Origin: Bacteroidales bacterium UBA3724
Lineage (GTDB): Bacteria > Bacteroidota > Bacteroidia > Bacteroidales > P3
Direction: 5' to 3'
NCBI GenBank assembly: GCA_002371315.1
Contig: DFHL01000044.1
Span: forward strand, 1 to 12,368
Length of the DNA stretch: 12,368 nt
Shown: positions 7,894-12,368 of the stretch, in pieces
How the letters are laid out: the number at the start of each line of letters is the position of its first letter
Position numbering within the stretch: the stretch's first letter is position 1
Notes under the pieces: generated by a model
The model's database searches: none
What the model saw: the letters and a program-made list of their open reading frames with translations, nothing else
Told to the model about the DNA's origin: nothing
Made by a program: the position numbers and the translations under genes

Positions 7894-9441
7894 ATGTCGA
7901 CACCGCACCCTGCCGCACACAAGATATGTCTGGCCTTGACGCTGATTCTATTGACATTAGCGACGCCAGCATTGCAGGCACAGGTGTGCAAATCATTCAG
8001 CGACGGCGATCTCGACAACAGTCCAGCTTGGACTGGTGACATCAGCAACTTCCGCATCAACAGCAACCGCCAGCTGCAGCTCTACACCGAAGGAGCAGGT
8101 TCATCGCAGATTGCTTTCCCCTATTCTACGCCCGATGCCGACACCATTGAGTGGCAGTTCTGGATGCGTCTGGGATTCACCCCGACAGCCAACAACTACT
8201 CCTTCATCGCCCTCTATGCCGACAGCGCCGACCTGCTTGCATCGGCGCACAGTATGACCCTGGCCGTCACCGACCCGTCTAACGGGCAGAAAGAGATCAC
8301 ACTATTCCAAGACGGCACTCCCCTATTCACATACCCCTACCATCCACGGCTTAGCAGCAACCCCTTGCGATTCCGCATCCGTATGGTCGGCCGAAGCCAG
8401 CTGCTAATGGACATTGACACTATAGGTGCCGACACCGCCAATTTCACCGCCTGCGGAACGGTAAGCACCGCCGCCACAGCGATACCCGACAGCGTGCACT
8501 TCGGCATCCTATGCCAATACACATCGTCGAGGGCAAGACTTTTCTACTTCGACGATATCGGCATCAACTGCCGCGAAGATTCCACCGCCACAGACCACAA
8601 ACCAGCCAGCGGCGACATCGCAATAAACGAGATTCTGTTCAACCCCGTCGACGGAGGCGCCGACTATGTGGAGCTCTACAACCGCAGCGACATCGACATA
8701 CCCCTGTCGCAGATTTTCCTGGCCAAATTGTCCGACGACACCGTCAAAACGCTCTACCCAATCTCGACCGCCGGCCTCTTCGCTCCACACACATACATTG
8801 TCGTCACCACAAATGCCGCCTCTGTCGAAGACCGCTACACCGTGGCGCACCCCGACCGCCTGCTGCAAGTGGCCTCGATGCCCGCCTACGGCAACGAGAG
8901 CGGCTGCGTGGCCATTGCCACTGCCGACAGCGTCCTTCTGGACCGTTTCGACTACAGCGAAAAGATGCACAGTCCGCTGCTGCGCGACAAGGAAGGTGTG
9001 GCTCTGGAACGGCGTTCGACCGACCGTGAGACGCAGAACGCCTCCAACTGGTACTCGGCCGCTTCCACGGCAGGCTACGGCACACCCACCTCGCGCAACT
9101 CGCAGAGCAACGAAACCCTGTTCACCGACGACCAGTTCACACTGTCCCTGACCATATTCTCGCCCGACGGCGACGGCTACAACGACCAGCTCGAAATTGC
9201 CTACAGCCTTCAGCTGTGCAACCTTGCCGCCAACATAATCGTCTGCGACCGTCAAGGCCGCCAGGTGCGCACCCTGGCACGCGGCGCGCTGCTTGGCTGC
9301 GACGGAACCCTTGCCTGGGACGGCACCGACGACAACGGCCGCCCCTGCCCGCGAGGAAGATACCTGATAGCCGCAGAGCTATACAACGAAAGCGGCGCCA
9401 GACAAAACTGGCGCCGCACAGTAAGTTTGGTCAGACAATAA
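7894..9441 (+). CDS. Exported lamin-tail domain protein with C-terminal FlgD-like Ig domain
   Basis: A 515-residue exported protein beginning with a signal peptide (about 1-29, ending ALQAQ). About 30-235 is strand-rich, with FSDGDLDNSPAWTGD near the start and RLFYFDDIGINC near the end, resembling the N-terminal region of other Bacteroidetes lamin-tail proteins. A lamin-tail domain follows at about 241-350 (INEILFNPVDGGADYVELYN is its opening signature). The C-terminal 95 residues start with SPDGDGYND (423-431) and continue through LAWDGTDDNGRPCPRGRYLI, the pattern of FlgD Ig-like and gliding-associated C-terminal domains. The last could serve as a secretion or anchoring tail, but it is not the canonical type A sorting domain. 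Its role is unknown; the domains suggest a cell-surface scaffold. It starts 2 nt after the Spy-like gene, so translation is probably coupled. Its 3' end contains a strong hairpin. Confidence 0.82.
   Translation: MSTPHPAAHKICLALTLILLTLATPALQAQVCKSFSDGDLDNSPAWTGDISNFRINSNRQLQLYTEGAGSSQIAFPYSTPDADTIEWQFWMRLGFTPTANNYSFIALYADSADLLASAHSMTLAVTDPSNGQKEITLFQDGTPLFTYPYHPRLSSNPLRFRIRMVGRSQLLMDIDTIGADTANFTACGTVSTAATAIPDSVHFGILCQYTSSRARLFYFDDIGINCREDSTATDHKPASGDIAINEILFNPVDGGADYVELYNRSDIDIPLSQIFLAKLSDDTVKTLYPISTAGLFAPHTYIVVTTNAASVEDRYTVAHPDRLLQVASMPAYGNESGCVAIATADSVLLDRFDYSEKMHSPLLRDKEGVALERRSTDRETQNASNWYSAASTAGYGTPTSRNSQSNETLFTDDQFTLSLTIFSPDGDGYNDQLEIAYSLQLCNLAANIIVCDRQGRQVRTLARGALLGCDGTLAWDGTDDNGRPCPRGRYLIAAELYNESGARQNWRRTVSLVRQ
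9392..9417. terminator. Perfect GC-rich hairpin at the convergent gene ends
   Basis: A 10-bp perfect stem (GCGGCGCCAG / CTGGCGCCGC) with a 6-nt loop (ACAAAA) inside the last codons of the lamin-tail gene. On the minus strand it is followed by TTTCGTTGTAT, a weak U-rich tail, so it may terminate the pyrB-pyrI operon beyond its last gene. On the plus strand no T run follows. It is the only strong hairpin I see where the two operons converge. Confidence 0.45.
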
Positions 9442-9444
9442 AGC

Positions 9445-9837
9445 CTATTCGCCCTGCGGATTCTTCATAAACCGCACAAGCGAAACGGTCATATAAACCG
9501 TAAAGACCACGTAAAGAATCAGAAAAGCGATGGCAAAACGCTTGCCGCCAGCGGGGTTCATCAGCATTCCGCCGACCAGAACGACAATGTGCAGAAACAG
9601 CACACCGACCGTCGTCGCCAGGAAAAACTGCACAAAGGCACGTGGATTCTTGTTGACGCTGCCCACCGTCATCCAGTACTGCACGCCATAGGCCACAGCA
9701 AAATACAGCACAGCCACAACCAGCATCCACGTCGGCACGGGCGCCCAAAAAGGCATTGCAACCCCTTTGGCAACCAGCGACAGCACCAGCATCACGGCAG
9801 AAAGAACCGACAGCCCGATCAGATAGCGTTTCATCAT
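9445..9837 (-). CDS. Four-TM integral membrane protein of unknown function
   Basis: A 130-residue, very hydrophobic protein with four predicted membrane helices (about 5-25, 36-57, 69-92, 100-122), short loops and a basic C-terminus (RFMKNPQGE). I recognise no family motif. Its ATG lies 1 nt after the pyrI stop on the same strand, so it is almost certainly translated with pyrI and belongs to the pyrB-pyrI operon. A second ATG immediately follows the first. The 3' end converges on the lamin-tail gene with 3 nt between the stop codons. A link to pyrimidine transport or membrane energetics would be speculation. Confidence 0.8.
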   Translation of the reverse strand: MMKRYLIGLSVLSAVMLVLSLVAKGVAMPFWAPVPTWMLVVAVLYFAVAYGVQYWMTVGSVNKNPRAFVQFFLATTVGVLFLHIVVLVGGMLMNPAGGKRFAIAFLILYVVFTVYMTVSLVRFMKNPQGE

Positions 9838-9838
9838 C

Positions 9839-10300
9839 TCAATCCTGGAATTTCATCGTTTCCTTCGTGGTGAACTTCTCGCAATAGTGGCAACGCAGCT
9901 TCAAGTTCTCCTTGTCCACCACGTCAAACTTGGTGTCGATCTGCTCAAAGTTGGTTATACACTTCGGGTTCATACACTTGATGATATGGTCGATATGGTC
10001 CGGAATCTCGGCCTGAATCTTCTCCACCACCTCGTAGTTGCGGATGGTGATGATGCTGGCCAGCGGAGCCACCAGCGCAATCTTGTTCACCTCGTCCTTG
10101 TCGAAGAACTTGTTCTTGATTTTCACAATGCCCTTGCGGCCAAACTTGCCGCTGTGCAGATAGTTGCCAATCAGCACCTCGTCGTTGTACTTCTCAAGGT
10201 CCAGAATACGAATCACCTGATAGACTACATCAGTGGGGATATGGTCAATGACCGTGCCATTTTCAATGGCCGATACAACTAATTCTTTTTTTGCTTCCAC
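9839..10300 (-). CDS. pyrI: Aspartate carbamoyltransferase regulatory chain
   Basis: A 153-residue PyrI, the nucleotide-binding regulatory subunit of aspartate transcarbamoylase. The N-terminal allosteric domain (about 1-100) has the family pattern (VSAIENGTVIDHIPTDVVYQ, then LIGNYLHSGKFGRKGIVKI). The C-terminal zinc domain has all four cysteine ligands: C109 and C114 (KCMNPKC), C137 and C140 (RCHYC). The zinc domain docks to PyrB; ATP and CTP bind the allosteric domain in characterised homologues. The reading frame opens with GTG, not ATG; no in-frame ATG precedes VEAKKELVV, and the start fits homologues. It lies 45 bp after pyrB and 1 nt before the next gene. Confidence 0.97.
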   Translation of the reverse strand: MEAKKELVVSAIENGTVIDHIPTDVVYQVIRILDLEKYNDEVLIGNYLHSGKFGRKGIVKIKNKFFDKDEVNKIALVAPLASIITIRNYEVVEKIQAEIPDHIDHIIKCMNPKCITNFEQIDTKFDVVDKENLKLRCHYCEKFTTKETMKFQD

Positions 10301-10345
10301 GATTATAGGTTTTTAATTGTGAATTAATACTCTTTTTTCTACCGT

Positions 10346-11263
10346 TCAACGAACGCCAAGAATGGCAGCCATCAAAGCCTGGCGCACATAGACACCGTTC
10401 TGCGCCTGCTGGAAATAGTAGGCATACGGCGTGCTGTCCACGTCGACAGTGATTTCGTTGACGCGCGGCAGCGGATGCAGCACCTTCATCGTCGGCTTGC
10501 AGCCTTCCAGCATCGATGCCGTCAGGATGCAGCTGTCCTTCACGCGCTCATACTCCAGCGGATCCGGGAAACGCTCGCGCTGCACACGGGTCATATATAT
10601 AATGTCAGCCGTCTGTATGACATCGTTCAAATCGGTATACTGGTAATACTTCAAGCCGGCATTCTTGATCGAAGCCTTGACCGACGAAGGCAGCTTCAGC
10701 TCCTGCGGCGACACCAGATGGAACGTCGCGTTGAAGTTGCACATAGCCTGCACCAGCGAATGCACCGTGCGGCCGTACTTCAAGTCGCCCACACAGGCAA
10801 TCTGCAGATTCTCAAGCGTCCCCTGCGTCTTGCGGATGCTGTACAGGTCCAGCATACACTGCGTCGGGTGCTGGTTGGCACCGTCGCCGGCATTGATAAC
10901 CGGCACCGCGCTCACCTCGCTGGCATAGCGGCTGCTGCCCTCCTTCGGGTTGCGCATCACGATAAGGTCGGCATAGCTGGCCACCATCACTATCGTGTCG
11001 TGCAGCGACTCGCCCTTCTGCACACTAGTTCCGCCAGGGTCGCTGAAGCCGATGATGCGGGCACCCAACTGATTGGCAGCACTCTCAAAACTCAAGCGCG
11101 TGCGTGTCGACGGCTCAAAAAACAGCGTCGCCACAACCTTGTCGCTCAGAATAGGCTGTTTCGGATTTTTCTCAAATTCTTCAGCGATATCCAGCACCTG
11201 GATGTACTCGTCACGGCTGAAGTCAGTTATGGAAATCAGGTTCCGTCCTTTTAAATTACCCAT
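10346..11263 (-). CDS. pyrB: Aspartate carbamoyltransferase catalytic chain
   Basis: A 305-residue PyrB that catalyses carbamoyl phosphate plus L-aspartate to N-carbamoyl-L-aspartate, the committed step of pyrimidine synthesis, in the cytoplasm. The carbamoyl-phosphate loop FEPSTRTRLSFE (STRTR at 52-56), the conserved TSVQKGES with K83, DGANQHPTQ (127-135), and HPLPRVNEI near the C-terminus are all intact. Length is normal. With PyrI directly downstream it should form the allosteric holoenzyme. The start is ATG at 11263, preceded by an AT-rich leader without Shine-Dalgarno. The gene is preceded by a 185-nt leader containing a probable attenuator, so expression is likely tuned to pyrimidine supply. 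Confidence 0.97.
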   Translation of the reverse strand: MGNLKGRNLISITDFSRDEYIQVLDIAEEFEKNPKQPILSDKVVATLFFEPSTRTRLSFESAANQLGARIIGFSDPGGTSVQKGESLHDTIVMVASYADLIVMRNPKEGSSRYASEVSAVPVINAGDGANQHPTQCMLDLYSIRKTQGTLENLQIACVGDLKYGRTVHSLVQAMCNFNATFHLVSPQELKLPSSVKASIKNAGLKYYQYTDLNDVIQTADIIYMTRVQRERFPDPLEYERVKDSCILTASMLEGCKPTMKVLHPLPRVNEITVDVDSTPYAYYFQQAQNGVYVRQALMAAILGVR

Positions 11264-11278
11264 AATATTGAATATTTA

Positions 11279-11440
11279 TTATTTCAAAACTTCACAATTG
11301 ACACCTCGACAAGGCAAAAAACTAAAAAAAAAGCGACTGCCAAAAGTCGCCAAACCGAAAAAAAACCTCTCTTCGGCACAGTTTTCAAGTGCCGCAACAT
11401 TGACATTCAAACCCTTATATCCATTTTCACCTTGTCTCAT
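11279..11440 (-). CDS. Candidate 53-codon leader peptide of the pyrB operon
   Basis: An ATG at 11440 opens a 53-codon frame (MRQGENGYKGLNV...) that ends with TAA at 11279, 15 nt before the pyrB start. It runs through the U8 tract (codons for FFF), the terminator hairpin and its U9 tail (again FFF), so a translating ribosome would cover the attenuator. This matches the position, relative to terminator and pyrB, of the E. coli pyrL leader peptide. The ATG is only a few bases downstream of the promoter -7 box, so initiation would be nearly leaderless; a TTG at codon 11 is an alternative. The frame extends upstream without a stop to 11527. Coding is inferred from architecture, not from homology. 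Confidence 0.4.
   Translation of the reverse strand: MRQGENGYKGLNVNVAALENCAEERFFFGLATFGSRFFFSFLPCRGVNCEVLK
11324..11350 (-). terminator. Intrinsic terminator (attenuator) in the pyrB leader
   Basis: On the minus strand a 6-bp stem GCGACT / AGTCGC with a 6-nt loop (TTTGGC) is followed by nine T. It ends 60 nt before the pyrB ATG and after the pyrB promoter. tRNA-Ser already has its own terminator, so this one sits alone inside the pyrB leader, where it can only be a regulatory attenuator or a leak-stop. Confidence 0.72.
11358..11394 (-). promoter_or_regulatory. Pause-type hairpin and U8 tract upstream of the attenuator
   Basis: A 6-bp perfect stem CGGCAC / GTGCCG (11389-11394 with 11374-11379, 9-nt loop) is followed after 8 nt by TTTTTTTT (11358-11365), and 7 nt later the terminator stem starts. 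In E. coli pyrBI, RNA polymerase pauses in a U-rich tract before the attenuator when UTP is low. An alternative 7-bp stem starting CCGAAGA and ending TTTTCGG uses the same bases as the right arm, so two exclusive folds are possible. Confidence 0.5.
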
Positions 11441-11447
11441 ACAAAAA

Positions 11448-11476
11448 CAAAGATATGATTTTTTTTTATTCCGAAA
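11448..11476 (-). promoter_or_regulatory. Promoter of the pyrB-pyrI operon
   Basis: On the minus strand TATCTTTG (11455-11448) matches the -7 consensus TAnnTTTG. A T-rich stretch with TTTC (11476-11473) is the nearest thing to a -33 box, at 17 bp, so that half is weak. A transcript would begin near 11441-11444 and carry a leader of about 180 nt before pyrB. Confidence 0.6.
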
Positions 11477-11509
11477 AAAAAAAGATTTCAACAGTAGCAC
11501 AAAAACACC

Positions 11510-11541
11510 AAAAAAAAGACATCGCAAACTCCTGTGATGTC
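11510..11541 (-). terminator. Intrinsic terminator of tRNA-Ser
   Basis: On the minus strand GACATCACA / TGCGATGTC forms a 9-bp stem (one wobble) with a 6-nt loop (GGAGTT), followed by eight T. It begins 9 nt after the tRNA 3' end and separates the tRNA from the pyrB promoter. Confidence 0.88.
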
Positions 11542-11550
11542 TTCGTTCTG

Positions 11551-11638
11551 CGGAAAGGAAGGGATTCGAACCCCCGAAGCGCTTTTAACGCTTACTCGCT
11601 TTCCAGGCGGGCCTCTTCAACCACTCGAGCACCTTTCC
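11551..11638 (-). tRNA. tRNA-Ser (anticodon GGA)
   Basis: An 88-nt class II tRNA. The acceptor stem is GGAAAGG with CCTTTCC, followed by discriminator G. The D arm is the usual serine form (GCTCGAGTGGTTGAAGAGGC). The anticodon loop CTGGAAA gives GGA at 11604-11602, reading UCC and UCU codons. The long variable arm AAGCG...CGCTT typical of Ser and Leu tRNAs is present, and the T loop is TTCGAAT. CCA is not encoded; the genome relies on CCA-adding enzyme. The anticodon stem CCCGC / GCGAG has one C-A mismatch (11610 with 11596), and the T stem has two G-T pairs, so it is slightly weak but all other features are normal. Confidence 0.95.
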
Positions 11639-11702
11639 GAATAATTAATTTCCAATCGTTTACAAAGAAAACCGCACACTTTGCCGTAACGATTTCAATT
11701 TG

Positions 11703-11733
11703 CAAAGATACAACTTTTTTCATTACTGGCAAA
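11703..11733 (-). promoter_or_regulatory. Promoter of tRNA-Ser
   Basis: On the minus strand TTTG (11733-11730), a 19-bp spacer and TATCTTTG (11710-11703) match the Bacteroidetes -33/-7 consensus at both boxes. Transcription would start near 11697, about 59 nt before the mature tRNA 5' end. It is the best promoter in the window. Confidence 0.8.
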
Positions 11734-12021
11734 AAAAATTGCAGCGAAGCCAAAATAAAGCCGAGCAGAAAGCTGACTTGTATGCAAACAGGACGCCTTT
11801 ACAGTGCGGCACACCCCACCCTTCCGAGACCTGCCGAAGGCGAAAAACAAATGTTAAATTGGGCATACCCCTATCAAAGCCCACTGGCGTGAATTTTAAC
11901 AAAAGTTTGGTAGGAGTTTGGGTGAACTTTGGTAGGTATTTGATGCTTGGAAATCAGCCAGATAGCATTTTGCGATTTTTGAGGGATTTTAACAGTTTTT
12001 TAAGTTAAAATTTAACAGTTC
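11734..12021. other. Intergenic stretch without a recognisable gene
   Basis: I see no credible reading frame on either strand. Base composition shifts from mixed (about 11755-11890) to AT-rich. The nonamer TTTGGTAGG occurs twice in a G/T-rich stretch around 11906-11940, and GTTAAAATTTAAC near 12004-12016 is a near-palindrome. No promoter, RNA gene or attachment site is evident. Confidence 0.5.
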
Positions 12022-12079
12022 TTTTAACGTTAACTTTAACCTTAACGTTTGTTTTAACGTTAACTTTAACCTTAACGTT
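12022..12079. repeat. Two perfect 28-bp direct repeats
   Basis: Positions 12022-12049 and 12052-12079 are identical over 28 bases, with period 30. Each is built from TTAACG, TTAACT and TTAACC units. The internal 17-bp word is found inverted at the left edge of the window (2-18). A related inverted word GGTTAAGG occurs at 12106-12113. Confidence 0.85.
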
Positions 12080-12123
12080 AACCTCAGAATGATTACAGCG
12101 ACCACGGTTAAGGTTGTTTTAAA

Positions 12124-12230
12124 CAGGAATTATTTTTTTAAACAGGAATTGCCAGGAATTGCCCAGGAATTATCCAGAAATATTTTTTAAACAGCAATTA
12201 CCAGCAATTGAACAGCAATTGTCAGCAATT
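12124..12230. repeat. Iteron-like array: four CAGGAATT then four CAGCAATT
   Basis: CAGGAATT starts at 12124, 12143, 12153 and 12164, followed by a degenerate CCAGAAAT (12174). CAGCAATT then starts at 12192, 12202, 12213 and 12223. Within each block the spacing is mostly 10-11 bp, about one helical turn. Each block is preceded by a T-rich run ending in TTTAAACAG. No gene lies beside the array in this window, and no replication protein is present. Confidence 0.8.
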
Positions 12231-12241
12231 TTTTTAACGTG

Positions 12242-12309
12242 AGTGACCAGTGACAAGTGACCAGTGAAACGAGCGCGTTCGTGTCACTGGTCACTTGTCA
12301 CAGGTCACT
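12242..12309. repeat. 68-nt inverted repeat built from 7-bp units
   Basis: Two 26-nt arms (12242-12267 and 12284-12309) pair with a single A-A mismatch (12249 with 12302). The 16-nt loop has its own 4-bp stem (ACGA / TCGT). Each arm is a run of AGTGACC/AGTGACA heptads. It can form a cruciform or a long RNA hairpin. GCTTTTT follows on the plus strand. Confidence 0.85.
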
Positions 12310-12314
12310 GCTTT

Positions 12315-12353
12315 TTAAAAAACAAAAGGGTGTCCCGTTGTGGGACACCCTTT
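12315..12353 (-). terminator. Probable terminator of a minus-strand gene beyond the right edge
   Basis: A perfect 12-bp stem AAAGGGTGTCCC / GGGACACCCTTT with a 5-nt loop. On the minus strand it is followed by TTTTGTTTTTT overlapping the arm, a good U tail; on the plus strand only TTT follows. It probably ends a gene entering from the right. Confidence 0.7.
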
Positions 12354-12368
12354 GCAGGAATATGCTGT

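Noticed and set aside
11279..11527. 82-codon version of the pyrB leader frame starting at 11527
   Set aside because: Its start lies within the tRNA terminator and upstream of the pyrB promoter, so it would not be on the pyrB transcript; only the part from 11440 is considered.
11545..11660. tRNA-Ser as an attachment site for an integrated element
   Set aside because: I found no repeated tRNA 3' end elsewhere in the window and no integrase.
11455..11892. 145-codon plus-strand frame containing GRDSNPRSAFNAYSLSRR
   Set aside because: It is the antisense translation of the tRNA-Ser gene, a well-known source of false proteins; the rest covers A-rich promoter and terminator DNA.
12170..12178. DnaA-box-like TTATCCAGA in the repeat region, hinting at an origin
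   Set aside because: It is a single copy with one mismatch, with no other boxes and no dnaA or replication gene nearby.
12124..12230. CRISPR array
   Set aside because: Units are 8 bp with 2-11 bp gaps, far from the repeat-spacer geometry of CRISPR, and no cas gene is present.

Overview
The window looks like chromosomal DNA from a member of the order Bacteroidales. The evidence is: a C10 cysteine protease with a type IX secretion C-terminal tail; promoters of the Bacteroidetes type (-33 TTTG, -7 TAnnTTTG); starts without clear Shine-Dalgarno sequences; an ExbB-ExbD-TonB cluster followed by an ECF sigma factor; a lamin-tail protein; and adjacent pyrB and pyrI. The genus cannot be fixed from the sequence. 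Genes are GC-rich with many C-ending codons, while spacers are very AT-rich.

Layout, left to right. A MutS-like ATPase, probably the KamC-type reactivase factor of lysine fermentation, starts just inside the left edge (41-1468, +). A secreted C10 (streptopain/interpain-type) protease with its own promoter follows (1601-3094, +). Then comes a terminator and an exported protein of unknown function built from two divergent copies of one domain (3263-4090, +), closed by a strong terminator. A long + strand cluster follows: exbB, exbD, tonB (4280-6337), an ECF sigma factor overlapping a one-TM presumed anti-sigma factor (6386-7320), a small periplasmic Spy/LTXXQ-like protein (7433-7891) and a large exported lamin-tail protein (7894-9441). 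This suggests outer-membrane transport energisation next to an envelope-stress-type sigma module.

On the minus strand pyrB, pyrI and a four-TM membrane protein form a tight operon (11263 down to 9445) that converges on the lamin-tail gene with 3 nt between stop codons. Upstream of pyrB is a 185-nt leader with a good promoter, a 53-codon leader ORF, a hairpin followed by a U8 run, and an intrinsic terminator inside the leader ORF. This is the arrangement of the UTP-sensitive pyrBI attenuator of E. coli. Further right is tRNA-Ser(GGA) on the minus strand with its own promoter and terminator. The last ~700 bases hold no credible gene but contain four successive repeat families, a 68-nt hairpin and a terminator-like hairpin at the edge.

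Two observations stand out. I found no CATG tetranucleotide anywhere in the 12,368 bases, although about 48 would be expected by chance, and codons before Met codons look adjusted to avoid it. The second is the pyrB leader attenuator. Both are readings by eye and need a computed check.
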